Below are positions 1 to 6,204 of a stretch of DNA of 7,600 nucleotides, in pieces. The stretch's first letter is position 1. Each line of letters starts with the position of its first letter. The position numbers were made by a program, and so were the translations under genes. The stretch lies in contig JAPOZE010000174.1 in NCBI GenBank assembly GCA_026706225.1, forward strand, positions 1 to 7,600. Direction: 5' to 3'. The notes beneath the pieces were generated by a model that did no database searches, was not told where the DNA came from, and worked only from the letters and a program-made list of their open reading frames with translations. Source of the stretch: Acidobacteriota bacterium (GTDB taxonomy: Bacteria > Acidobacteriota > Terriglobia > Versatilivoradales > Versatilivoraceae).

Positions 1-344
1 TGGCCGTTGACCACCAGGATGCGCTTGAAGCCGTGGTGGGCCAGGCTGCAGCAGACATCCTTCACATAGCGGATGAAGGTGTCCCAGCCGATGGTGAGGG
101 TGCCGTGGAAATCCATGTGGTGGGGGCTGTAGCCGTGGGCCACGGCCGGAACCAGCAGGGATTCGGAGGGAATGCGGGCCACGGCCCGCTCGCAGATCTC
201 CGTGCAGAGCCGGACGTCCACATCCACCGGCAGGTGGGGCCCGTGGTCCTCGTAGGTCGCCACCGGCAGCACTGCCACCCGATCCTGTCCGGCGGCATCC
301 CGAATCTCGTACCAGATCATCTCGGCGAAGCGGTACTTGTCCAT
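1..344 (-). CDS. Creatininase-family amidohydrolase, C-terminus cut off by the window edge
   Basis: Only the first 114 codons lie in the window; the gene continues past base 1. The visible part matches the creatininase/MftE-like metallohydrolase family, which hydrolyses cyclic or small amides using two divalent metals. Seen: the strand LPVATYEDHGPHLP (residues 26-39) is the family's LPxGSxEQHGPHLP block and supplies presumed metal ligands Glu32 and His34. Asp43 follows at the usual distance. GYSPHHMDFHGT (71-82) corresponds to YGxSxEHxxFPGT, and GFKRILVVNG (105-114) precedes the NGHGGN block that would lie outside the window. The start is the ATG at 342-344, with AGGAGG four bases upstream (minus strand). 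It lies 115 bases downstream of the M19 dipeptidase on the same strand, so co-transcription is plausible. The family is sure; the substrate cannot be read from this fragment (creatinine itself is unlikely to be the default guess). Confidence 0.88.
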   Translation of the reverse strand, partial: MDKYRFAEMIWYEIRDAAGQDRVAVLPVATYEDHGPHLPVDVDVRLCTEICERAVARIPSESLLVPAVAHGYSPHHMDFHGTLTIGWDTFIRYVKDVCCSLAHHGFKRILVVNG

Positions 345-394
345 GGCCCCTCCTGTAGGTACGGATGAAGGCGTCAAGTAACGGCCCCCGGCCC

Positions 395-413
395 CTTCCC
401 CGATCCGAGGAAG
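395..413 (-). other. Short hairpin between dipeptidase and creatininase genes
   Basis: On the minus strand CTTCCTCG-GAT-CGGGGAAG forms an 8-bp stem (one G-U pair) with a 3-base loop. It lies in the 115-base gap between the two minus-strand genes. No run of T follows it, so it is not a classical intrinsic terminator. It could be an mRNA-processing or stability element, or chance in GC-rich DNA. Confidence 0.3.
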
Positions 414-459
414 CTGCGACAAGTGGACTGGCGGAACGGGATGGTCGCGGCAGATCCCG

Positions 460-1560
460 CTATCGCCAAGCCTCTCGGAAGAAACGCAGGGCATTGCCGC
501 TCAGGATGCCCTCCACGACCTCCTCCCCGTAACCCGCCTTCCCAAGCACTGCCGGGAAGCCCTGCAGGTCGGCGATGGTGTCCACGTCGGTGGGAGTGAC
601 CTCGGCCCCGAACCCCCCGTCCATGTCGGTCCCGATGGAGATGTTTTCCAACGAGCCGCCGGCCAGGTCGCCGATGCGCTCGATGTGGGGGATCAGCCCC
701 TCCATGCCGTACTTGGAGACATAGGTCGATCGGTCGGGCTTGTTTTCCCACACCACCTCGGGATCGATGAACATCTGGCAGAAGACCAGGCCGATGATGC
801 CGCCCCGGCGCACCAGCTCCCGGATCATGTCGTCGGTCAGGTGACGCTGCCCCCGAACGACGGATCGACAGACGCAGTGGGAAGCCATCACCGGGCCGTC
901 CCAGATCTCCAGGGACTCCCAGACGGCCTGGTCGGCCATGTGGGTGATGTCCAGGACCATTCCCGCCTCTCGCATGGCTCGGTAGAGTTCCTTGGCCGGA
1001 GGCTTCAGGCCGCCCACGGTATTGGTGCCGTGGATATAGGTGTTGTGCCCGAAGTGAGCCGGTCCCACCACGCGAAGTCCGGCGTCCCACCAGAACTCCA
1101 CGTCATCGGGATCGATGATGGGGTCGGCGCTCTCCATGGAGAGCACGTGGTAGATGGGGGTGTCGTCCCCGGGGTTTTTCCAGGCCTCCACGGCTTCGTT
1201 CAGATCCTGAAGGGACTTGACCGGCTTGATCTGGCCCCGTCGAGCCATCACCTGGTAGTAGGCCAGGTGCCCGCGGCCCATGCCGATGGCCTGCTCCTGG
1301 GTCCTCATGCCGTCGCGCATGGCGCCCCGCCGGCTGTCGATCCGGGACATGATGGTGCTGAGCATGATGCCCACGCTGCCCCGGCGCATCTCCGGGAAAG
1401 TGACCGTGCACAGACCCACGTTGTAGTCGGAGGCCACCTGGGGAGGCTCGCCGGCCTCCTGTTCTCTCACCTGATGGGCGGTCAGGGTGAGGTTTCGATT
1501 CCAGAATAGGGCATCCCAGGCCAGGTCCAGGTGCAAGTCGATGATCAGGGGTTGTGACAT
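460..1560 (-). CDS. Peptidase family M19 (membrane/renal dipeptidase-like) zinc metallopeptidase
   Basis: A 366-residue protein of the M19 dipeptidase family, TIM-barrel enzymes that cleave dipeptides (often with a D- or dehydro-residue) using two zinc ions. Seen: the N-terminal HxD pair His10/Asp12 (IIDLHLDLAW), bridging Glu143 (VLSMESADPI), His207 (LDITHMAD), His228 (PVMASHCVCRSV) and the barrel-end acid in ISIGTDMDGGF (Asp312/Asp314). The C-terminal ILSGNALRFFREAW matches the family's GxNxLRVF ending. All expected ligands are present and length is normal. There is no signal peptide from the chosen start, so it is probably cytoplasmic. The start is the ATG at 1558-1560, chosen because the HxD strand begins right after it and GGAG lies about six bases upstream; the reading frame stays open to about 1833 but that stretch is low-complexity and arginine/proline-rich. 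It leads a probable operon with the creatininase-family gene and diverges from the sialidase-like gene. Substrate unknown. Confidence 0.93.
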   Translation of the reverse strand: MSQPLIIDLHLDLAWDALFWNRNLTLTAHQVREQEAGEPPQVASDYNVGLCTVTFPEMRRGSVGIMLSTIMSRIDSRRGAMRDGMRTQEQAIGMGRGHLAYYQVMARRGQIKPVKSLQDLNEAVEAWKNPGDDTPIYHVLSMESADPIIDPDDVEFWWDAGLRVVGPAHFGHNTYIHGTNTVGGLKPPAKELYRAMREAGMVLDITHMADQAVWESLEIWDGPVMASHCVCRSVVRGQRHLTDDMIRELVRRGGIIGLVFCQMFIDPEVVWENKPDRSTYVSKYGMEGLIPHIERIGDLAGGSLENISIGTDMDGGFGAEVTPTDVDTIADLQGFPAVLGKAGYGEEVVEGILSGNALRFFREAWR

Positions 1561-1691
1561 GGGTTCTCCAGGGAAAGGTCGGGCTGGAAGTGGAAGTGGC
1601 GCGGGAAGGACGGAGCTTGCAACCTCTCCCCTGCGCCTCTCCGCAGACTGGTTGGGAATTGTCACACAAGGCCACCGGCGATGCAAATGGG

Positions 1692-1720
1692 GCGCCCGGG
1701 GGCGCGGGCGTCCCGCCCGC
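1692..1720. repeat. Two adjacent GC-rich palindromes, candidate dispersed intergenic repeat
   Basis: GCGCCC-GG-GGGCGC (1692-1705) is a perfect 6-bp inverted repeat. It overlaps by two bases a second perfect 7-bp inverted repeat, GCGGGCG-TCC-CGCCCGC (1704-1720). Such paired GC-rich palindromes between genes are typical of short dispersed repeats in GC-rich environmental genomes (family knowledge, not shown here since only one copy is in the window). Alternatively it acts as a transcriptional hairpin. It carries no T-tract. Confidence 0.5.
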
Positions 1721-1784
1721 ATCCTTGTTCCTGCCGACGCCCCCTCCCCCGCCAGACCCCGGCCGCCCCGGATCCCGGTTGAGA

Positions 1785-1811
1785 CCTCCGCCGGAGGCAC
1801 TGTGGTAAGAT
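1785..1811 (+). promoter_or_regulatory. Candidate extended -10 promoter with adjacent dyad, upstream of sialidase-like gene
   Basis: TGG followed by TAAGAT (1803-1811) resembles an extended -10 element (TGn-TAnnAT), which can work without a good -35 box; none is seen at the right spacing (TTGAGA at 1779 is 21 bases away). Directly upstream lies a perfect dyad CCTCCG-C-CGGAGG (1785-1797), suitably placed for a regulator. The region is GC-rich, so both could be chance. Confidence 0.3.
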
Positions 1812-1856
1812 TCCCCCCTCCAGGCGGCAGCAAGAAGGGGACAAGGAACTCGCACC

Positions 1857-3017
1857 ATGAACACCGGAAAACAAGGCTACGGGTGCAGGCTTCTTTATGG
1901 GAAATCCCTCCGCCGTCTCTGCCTCTGCAGCGTCACCGTCCTGCTTGTCTCCGTGGGCTGCACACAGGCGGCTCCGGCAGACGAGGTTCACCTGTTCCGG
2001 TCCCTCCAGGCCGACCGGAACCGCGTCTACGAGGGGGCGCCGGGCAGCGGCGGAGGCCATCCCCTGGTCTGCCGGCTGGACAACGGCGAGGTCCTGGCCG
2101 TTTTTCAGGCGTGGGATGCGGATTCCGACTGGCGGATTCTATCGGCCCGGTCCGGGGACGGTGGGCTCCGCTGGAGCGAGCCCCGAGTCCTGGTGGACGG
2201 CCCCGAAAGCGAGGGGAACCTAGCCCTTGGGGTGCTGCGGGACGGCACGGTGCTGTTGGGCTATGAGACCTTCCAGATCCTGCGAGGCAAGGATGGTCCC
2301 CCGGCCCGCTATCTTGCCTACCAGGTCATGCGCTCTACCGACCACGGCAGGAGCTGGAGTACTCCGGTAAAGATTCCCCACGATCCCGGCTCGCTGGCCC
2401 TGGCTTCCTATTCCTCCATTCTCCAACTTCCCGACGGGACCGTCCTGATGCCTCTCTACGCTTACGTCGAGGGCGAGGAAGGCGAGGCCGGCCAGCAGCC
2501 GTCCCCCAGGCACTTCAGCTACGTGTACCGCTCCCGCGACGGCGGTAGAAGCTGGGGAGACCGCAGCCTGATTGCCGCCGGCTTCAACGAGACCAACCTG
2601 GTCCGTCTGAAGTCGGGGAAGCTGCTGGCGGCGATGCGGGAAGAGCAGAAGCCCCCGGGACGCAGCGCCCTGGCCGAATCGAGCGACGGGGGCCGCCACT
2701 GGAGCCGGCCGCGATATGTCACGGGAGCCAGCCAACATCCGGCCGGCCTCCTGCAGATGCCCGACGGCACCCTTGTTCTGAGCCACGGGGTGCGCCACCC
2801 ACCCTTTGGCGCCCAGGCGCTCCTGAGCCGTGACGACGGCCGGACCTGGGACCGGACCCGAAAGATCATGCTCGGGTACCACTCCTGGGGCGGCGGCGGT
2901 TATCCCTGCACCATCCGCCTGGACTCGGGCCATCTGCTGACCCTCTACTACGGCAACTCTCGCGAGGGTGGACAGAGTTTCCCCTTTGTGGAGGCCGTGC
3001 GCTGGAACCTGCCGTGA
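1857..3017 (+). CDS. Sialidase-like BNR/Asp-box lipoprotein, six-bladed propeller
   Basis: A 386-residue secreted protein of the sialidase/neuraminidase superfamily (BNR_2-like). The N-terminus has basic residues, a hydrophobic stretch (about 21-34) and a cysteine at 35 (LLVSVGC), a slightly atypical lipobox, so it is probably exported and lipid-anchored. Five Asp boxes (SxDxGxxW) are all complete: residues 99-106, 160-167, 226-233, 275-282 and 324-331, as expected for a beta-propeller. FNETNLVRLKSG (243-254) matches the family's NETxxVxLxDG strand, and GYPCTIRLDSG (348-358) resembles the strand carrying the nucleophilic tyrosine (Tyr349). The canonical N-terminal FRIP arginine motif is not recognisable; HPLVCRLDNGEVL (68-80) stands in its place, so true sialidase activity is uncertain and another glycan-binding or hydrolase role is possible. 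ATG at 1857 has AAGGA nine bases upstream. It precedes the enolase-superfamily gene by 46 bases, probably one operon. Confidence 0.88.
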   Translation: MNTGKQGYGCRLLYGKSLRRLCLCSVTVLLVSVGCTQAAPADEVHLFRSLQADRNRVYEGAPGSGGGHPLVCRLDNGEVLAVFQAWDADSDWRILSARSGDGGLRWSEPRVLVDGPESEGNLALGVLRDGTVLLGYETFQILRGKDGPPARYLAYQVMRSTDHGRSWSTPVKIPHDPGSLALASYSSILQLPDGTVLMPLYAYVEGEEGEAGQQPSPRHFSYVYRSRDGGRSWGDRSLIAAGFNETNLVRLKSGKLLAAMREEQKPPGRSALAESSDGGRHWSRPRYVTGASQHPAGLLQMPDGTLVLSHGVRHPPFGAQALLSRDDGRTWDRTRKIMLGYHSWGGGGYPCTIRLDSGHLLTLYYGNSREGGQSFPFVEAVRWNLP

Positions 3018-3063
3018 TCTAACCATCTTCTCTGCCAGTCATGCCGTCCCCGGAGAGCCAACC

Positions 3064-4218
3064 GTGAAAATCACCGATCTCAGAGTGTTCCACATGGCCG
3101 GAGGCCACGCCAACTGGATCTTCGTGAAGCTCTACACCGACGTGGGCCTGACCGGTGTGGGGGAGTCCTCCATGGAGCGCCATGATCCCCTGCTGATCCG
3201 GGCTCTGGAGTCGTTCCGGGACTTTCTGGTCGGCAAGGATCCCCACCGGATCGAGCTGATCTGGAACTCCCTCTACAAGCAGACCTTCTGGTACGGGCAG
3301 CTCATCCAACTGGCCGCCTTGAGCGGGGTAGAGCAGGCCCTGTGGGACATCAAGGGCAAGGCTCTGGAGGTGCCCGTCCACGAGCTGCTGGGCGGGCGCC
3401 TGAGGGACCGGGTTCGGGCCTACGCCAATGCCTGGGCCTTCCAGGAGGTGGTGACCGAGACCAAGGCCGAGGATACCCCCGAATCGGTGGCCCGCCAGGC
3501 CCGGGCCATGGTGGATCAGGGATTTACGGCCATGAAATGGGATCCCTTCCGCGACGGCGGACAGGTCATTTCCAGGAGCGAGGAGAACTACGCCCTGGAG
3601 TCGGTCCAGGCGGTCCGCGAGGCCGTAGGGCCCGACATCGATCTGCTCATCGAATGCCACGGCCGATTCAACATGTGGAGCGCCATTCGCATTGCCCACA
3701 AGCTCGAGCCTCTGGACCCCTTCTTCTACGAGGAACCCATTCCGCCCGACAACATCGACGCCATGGCCGAGGTGCAGCGGGCCATTCGCATCCCCGTCGC
3801 CACCGGCGAGCGCCTCTACACCCGCTGGGACTTCCGGCCGCTGCTGGAAAAGCAGGCCGCCCGCATCATCCAGCCCGACATCTGCCACGCCGGCGGCATC
3901 CTGGAGTTGAAGAAAATCGCGGCCATGGCCGAGACCTACTACGTCAGCGTCCAGCCCCACAACTCCAACGGCCCCCTGTCCACCGTGGCCAGCCTCCACC
4001 TGGACGCCTGCATCCCCAACGTTCAGATCCAGGAATTCTTCTACCCCTACCTGGAGCGCTACAACCAGGTCCTCACCGAGCCCATCCAGTACCGCGACGG
4101 CTACCTCACCATCCCCCAGGGCCCCGGACTGGGCACCGACATCGACGAAGAGGCCATCCGCCGATATCCCCCCATGAAGATCCCCCAGGAAGCCACCTGG
4201 ATGGGTTCCTACTGGTAG
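3064..4218 (+). CDS. Mandelate racemase/muconate lactonizing enzyme family, galactonate dehydratase-like
   Basis: A 384-residue enolase-superfamily enzyme, probably a sugar-acid dehydratase in the cytoplasm. Such enzymes abstract a proton alpha to a carboxylate with Mg2+ bound by three acids. Seen: the N-terminal capping domain (1 to about 120, with GLTGVGES and ALWDIKGKALEVPVHELLGG at 91-110), then a barrel with metal ligands Glu197 in LIECHGRF, Glu223/224 in FYEEP and Glu249 in ATGERL. QPDICHAGG (Asp272) and QPHNSNGPL (His299) give the usual Asp-His dyad. His199 in ECHGR is the probable second acid/base, as in galactonate dehydratases. The first ligand is Glu rather than the more usual Asp. 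The lysine strand reads AMKWD (Lys158), unlike the KxK of racemases. The start is GTG at 3064, preferred because the conserved KITDLRVF strand begins there and GGAGAG sits six bases upstream. The substrate is unknown. It is co-oriented with the sialidase-like gene, suggesting sugar-acid breakdown. Confidence 0.92.
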   Translation: MKITDLRVFHMAGGHANWIFVKLYTDVGLTGVGESSMERHDPLLIRALESFRDFLVGKDPHRIELIWNSLYKQTFWYGQLIQLAALSGVEQALWDIKGKALEVPVHELLGGRLRDRVRAYANAWAFQEVVTETKAEDTPESVARQARAMVDQGFTAMKWDPFRDGGQVISRSEENYALESVQAVREAVGPDIDLLIECHGRFNMWSAIRIAHKLEPLDPFFYEEPIPPDNIDAMAEVQRAIRIPVATGERLYTRWDFRPLLEKQAARIIQPDICHAGGILELKKIAAMAETYYVSVQPHNSNGPLSTVASLHLDACIPNVQIQEFFYPYLERYNQVLTEPIQYRDGYLTIPQGPGLGTDIDEEAIRRYPPMKIPQEATWMGSYW

Positions 4219-4273
4219 GGGCCGACCAGACAGGCGTCGGTGATGTCGCTGGGGGTCACAAATGGCTCTCCGA

Positions 4274-4310
4274 TTGACAGTCTCTATCATTAGCTATATT
4301 ATTAGCTAAT
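4274..4310 (+). promoter_or_regulatory. Sigma-70 promoter with overlapping repeat operator for the toxin-antitoxin operon
   Basis: A perfect -35 box TTGACA (4274-4279) is followed after 17 bases by TATTAT (4297-4302), one mismatch from the -10 consensus. ATTAGCTA occurs twice, at 4289-4296 and 4301-4308, 12 bases apart; each contains the palindrome TAGCTA and the second extends to the perfect 10-bp palindrome ATTAGCTAAT (4301-4310). The copies flank and overlap the -10, so antitoxin or complex binding there would block RNA polymerase. Autoregulation by the antitoxin is known for Phd/VapB families; binding here is inferred. The tract is strikingly AT-rich against its GC-rich surroundings. Confidence 0.8.
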
Positions 4311-4331
4311 TCCATTTCCGAGGAGTTGGCG

Positions 4332-4565
4332 ATGATCACGGTGAATGTCCACGAAGCAAAAACCAACCTGTCGCGCCTGCTGGCGAAAGCCGAGGCAGGC
4401 GAGGAGGTCATCATTGCCCGCAACGGCAAGCCGGTGGCGCGTCTGGCGCCTGTCCAAACGCGGGGCAAGCCTCGACCCGACGTCTTCAAGGGGAAAGTTG
4501 TGCTTCCGGACAGTTTCTTCGACCCGCTGCCCGAGGAAGAGTTGAAAGCGTGGGAGGGAGGTTGA
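4332..4565 (+). CDS. Phd/YefM-type antitoxin (VapB partner of the following PIN toxin)
   Basis: A 77-residue antitoxin of the Phd/YefM fold: it neutralises the downstream toxin and normally represses its own operon. Seen: MITVNVHEAKTNLSRLL (1-17) is the classic N-terminal start of the family, with EAGEEVIIARNGKPVARLAP (22-41) forming the rest of the DNA-binding domain. The C-terminal tail (about 42-77), rich in acidic and proline residues (FFDPLPEEELKAWEGG), is the expected toxin-wrapping segment. The start is ATG at 4332 with GAGGAG six bases upstream; a TTG two codons earlier is too close to that site. Its stop is two bases before the chosen toxin start, implying translational coupling. The promoter and operator lie at 4274-4310. 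Confidence 0.93.
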   Translation: MITVNVHEAKTNLSRLLAKAEAGEEVIIARNGKPVARLAPVQTRGKPRPDVFKGKVVLPDSFFDPLPEEELKAWEGG

Positions 4566-4567
4566 GA

Positions 4568-4954
4568 TTGCAGCTACTGTTCGACACCCACGCGCTGATT
4601 TGGTGGCTTACCGACAGCAGCCGACTGCCTGAGGCGGTGCGCCACGCCATTTTCGACCCATCCAACGAGAAACTGACAAGCGCGGCAACGGCGTGGGAAA
4701 TCACCACCAAGCATCGCCTCGGCAGATTGCCGGGTTCCGATCCGATCGCTGCTGACTTCACCGCGGTTATAGCCCGCCAGGGCTTCGAGCCACTTGCAAT
4801 CACCGTTGAAGACGCTGCCCGCGCCGGCGCCCTGCCGGGTCCCCACCGCGACCCCTTCGACAGGATGCTCATCGCCCAGGCGCTGGCCCGCAACCTGGTT
4901 CTCTTATCCAATGAGAGTCATTTCGATCGCTACGGCGTTCGCCGACTGTGGTAA
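4568..4954 (+). CDS. vapC: VapC-type PIN-domain ribonuclease toxin
   Basis: A 128-residue PIN-domain toxin that would cleave RNA with Mg2+ when not bound by the antitoxin. Seen: LLFDTHALIWWL (3-14) with first acid Asp6; AATAWEITTKHRLGRL (40-54) with Glu44; HRDPFDRMLIAQAL (93-106) with Asp95 and Asp98; and the closing YGVRRLW. The strand before it reads VLLSNESHF where many relatives have LVTxDxxF, so one commonly seen acidic position is Asn/Glu here. No ATG is available: TTG at 4568 is preferred because GGAGG (4557-4561) ends six bases upstream and the protein then begins at the usual distance from DTH. TTG 4562, overlapping the antitoxin stop, and GTG 4550 are alternatives. Non-ATG start plus coupling to the antitoxin would keep toxin yield low (inference). 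Confidence 0.92.
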   Translation: MQLLFDTHALIWWLTDSSRLPEAVRHAIFDPSNEKLTSAATAWEITTKHRLGRLPGSDPIAADFTAVIARQGFEPLAITVEDAARAGALPGPHRDPFDRMLIAQALARNLVLLSNESHFDRYGVRRLW

Positions 4955-5102
4955 GGCTGGGCTATTCGTGCTCCCGCTTGTCGATCATCTATGAACGACA
5001 AAGGGTGTTGTCGATCATTTTCTTGAAAAAGTGATCGGCAAATGACGTTGCCTGCCAGAGATGCAACTCCCTCGCGAGCCCGAAGTGACTCGTCACAGCT
5101 TG
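4955..5102. other. Convergent gap between VapC and Fic with direct and inverted repeats
   Basis: The two genes end toward each other across 148 bases. Seen: an 11-base direct repeat TTGTCGATCAT at 4978-4988 and 5008-5018, exactly 30 bases apart. The second copy opens an imperfect hairpin, CGATCA-TTTTC (5012-5022) against GAAAA-ag-TGATCG (5025-5037). A small dyad GTGAC-TC-GTCAC lies at 5085-5096. None has a proper T-tract on either strand, so no standard intrinsic terminator is called; the hairpin could still help end transcription from either side. Confidence 0.4.
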
Positions 5103-6176
5103 TCATAGCTCGACACCGGGATGTCCCTCATTGAAAACGTAGCGCTTGCCGGGGTCGGTCGGACTCGTTGCGTCTTCTACCACTATCCCTTTTGCGATCA
5201 TGGCTCGAACGTCTCGCTGTAGAGACCGGCGATTGATGCCGGGACAAAGGTACTCGAAGTTCTGAATGGTCAAAGCACCGTGCTCGGCAATGTGGCTCAG
5301 CGCCTTGGCCTGCCGATCAGACAAGCCTGGCTGCTTGATGAGAACATCCCGTCGGATGACTCTTTCTCCGCGTCTCCTGACTTCGGATAGCTGAGTCGCC
5401 AGACCCTCTACGAAATACTCCAGCCAAGCGGTCAGGTCCATGCCGCTTTGGCGAACGCTTTGAATCGCTCGATAGAAGGCCTCCCGGTCCCGGTCATAGT
5501 ATTCGCTGATGGTGAACAGGCGCTTGAAGTCATACCCGGATCGATAGAGGCACAGAGTGGAAAGCAGCCGGGAGGCTCGACCGTTGCCGTCGAGGAACGG
5601 ATGGACATGTACGAGCTGGAACTGCGCAATTCCGCTCACCAGCACGGGATGGACCCGCTGATCACGGCGGAGCCAATTCACAAGTTCGGCCATCATGATC
5701 GGCACTTCGTACGCTGGAGGCGGCTCATAGACGGTCTCCCCGGTGAGGGAGTTCACCACATGGTTCTGGATCTTTCGATGCTCCCCGGGATCCGCTGCAC
5801 CTCCCCGAACACCTTCAACCAAACGCCGGTGGATTTCTCGAATCAGTCCTTGGGTGATCGGGCCTCCACCCGAAACGTAGCCGGATACGAAGTCGAAGGC
5901 TTTCCGATAGTTGAGCAACTCCCTGACATCTTCCGGATCGGCGTCCGCTACCGGGCTTCCCTCCAGTAACCGCCGGGACTGATCCAGCGTGAGGCGCGTT
6001 CCCTCGATGTGAGTGGTGTGGTGCGCTTCCAGAAGCAAGGCTCGCCGGCCCATTTCCCGCACCCACTGCTCCGACAGCACAGCCGCTTCCAGAAATCCCC
6101 GGGTGCGTTCGATGCGGGTCAGCCCGTTTGTTATAAGGTGAGTCGTCGTAAAGACCGGCCTGAAGCCGTTACTCAT
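5103..6176 (-). CDS. Fic-domain protein (class II, N-terminal inhibitory motif) with C-terminal winged-helix-like region
   Basis: A 357-residue Fic enzyme, predicted to transfer AMP or another nucleotide to target proteins. Seen: TTHIEGT (54-60) fits the inhibitory [S/T]xxxE[G/N] motif, with Glu58 expected to block the active site, placing it in class II (inhibitory helix before the Fic core). The core has the intact motif [12 protein letters not shown] (192-203) with catalytic His192, and [15 protein letters not shown] (145-159) forms the target-docking flap. Residues about 285-345 ([22 protein letters not shown], then [20 protein letters not shown]) look like a winged helix, suggesting DNA binding or autoregulation. 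ATG at 6174-6176 is preferred because the family start [11 protein letters not shown] follows and AGGA sits eight bases upstream; the frame stays open further upstream as repetitive arginine/asparagine coding, judged non-coding. It is convergent with VapBC. No separate antitoxin is seen, consistent with built-in inhibition. Confidence 0.92.
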   Translation of the reverse strand: MSNGFRPVFTTTHLITNGLTRIERTRGFLEAAVLSEQWVREMGRRALLLEAHHTTHIEGTRLTLDQSRRLLEGSPVADADPEDVRELLNYRKAFDFVSGYVSGGGPITQGLIREIHRRLVEGVRGGAADPGEHRKIQNHVVNSLTGETVYEPPPAYEVPIMMAELVNWLRRDQRVHPVLVSGIAQFQLVHVHPFLDGNGRASRLLSTLCLYRSGYDFKRLFTISEYYDRDREAFYRAIQSVRQSGMDLTAWLEYFVEGLATQLSEVRRRGERVIRRDVLIKQPGLSDRQAKALSHIAEHGALTIQNFEYLCPGINRRSLQRDVRAMIAKGIVVEDATSPTDPGKRYVFNEGHPGVEL

Positions 6177-6180
6177 GACC

Positions 6181-6204
6181 CTGTTCCTGTTCCTGTTCCT
6201 CTTC
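6181..6204. repeat. Hexanucleotide tandem repeat at the Fic ribosome-binding region
   Basis: Three exact copies of CTGTTC (6181-6198) and a fourth with one change, CTCTTC (6199-6204), lie just upstream of the Fic start. On the Fic strand they read GGAAGA followed by three copies of GAACAG, supplying repeated AGGA ribosome-binding cores. Copy-number change would alter the number of such sites without shifting any frame. It may simply be a slippage relic. Confidence 0.75.

Larger units (their letters stand above)
1561..1856. promoter_or_regulatory. Divergent intergenic control region between dipeptidase and sialidase-like genes
   Basis: This 296-base stretch separates two divergent transcription units, so it must hold start sites for both. 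Seen: two abutting GC-rich palindromes at 1692-1720, a 6-1-6 dyad at 1785-1797, and an extended -10-like element at 1803-1811 facing the plus-strand gene. I see no convincing promoter for the minus-strand dipeptidase; the best match (TTGCAT, 17 bases, GACAAT near 1655-1685) is weak. I see no credible small gene in it. Confidence 0.55.

Noticed and set aside
685..1509. Plus-strand open frame opposite the M19 dipeptidase
   Set aside because: The opposite strand has all M19 metal ligands; this frame's translation is His/Val/Gly-rich without recognisable domains.
1561..1833. N-terminal extension of the dipeptidase upstream of 1560
   Set aside because: The extension is Arg/Pro/Gly-rich, runs through the palindromic intergenic element, and the ATG at 1560 has its own ribosome-binding site directly before the family's first strand.
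2220..3026. Minus-strand open frame opposite the sialidase-like gene
   Set aside because: The plus strand holds five Asp boxes and a signal peptide in one frame; the antisense frame is a GC-rich artefact.
2968..3063. ATG start inside the sialidase-like gene for the enolase-superfamily protein
   Set aside because: It would overlap the upstream gene by 50 bases and add residues unlike the family; GTG 3064 has GGAGAG at the right distance and starts at the conserved first strand.
3019..4290. Long minus-strand open frame opposite the enolase-superfamily gene
   Set aside because: It is the antisense shadow of a gene with clear family motifs on the plus strand; its translation is low-complexity, rich in Gly, Val, Leu and Asp, with no motif.
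5085..5096. GTGAC-TC-GTCAC as terminator of the Fic gene
   Set aside because: Only a 5-bp stem with a 2-base loop and no T-tract on the minus strand.
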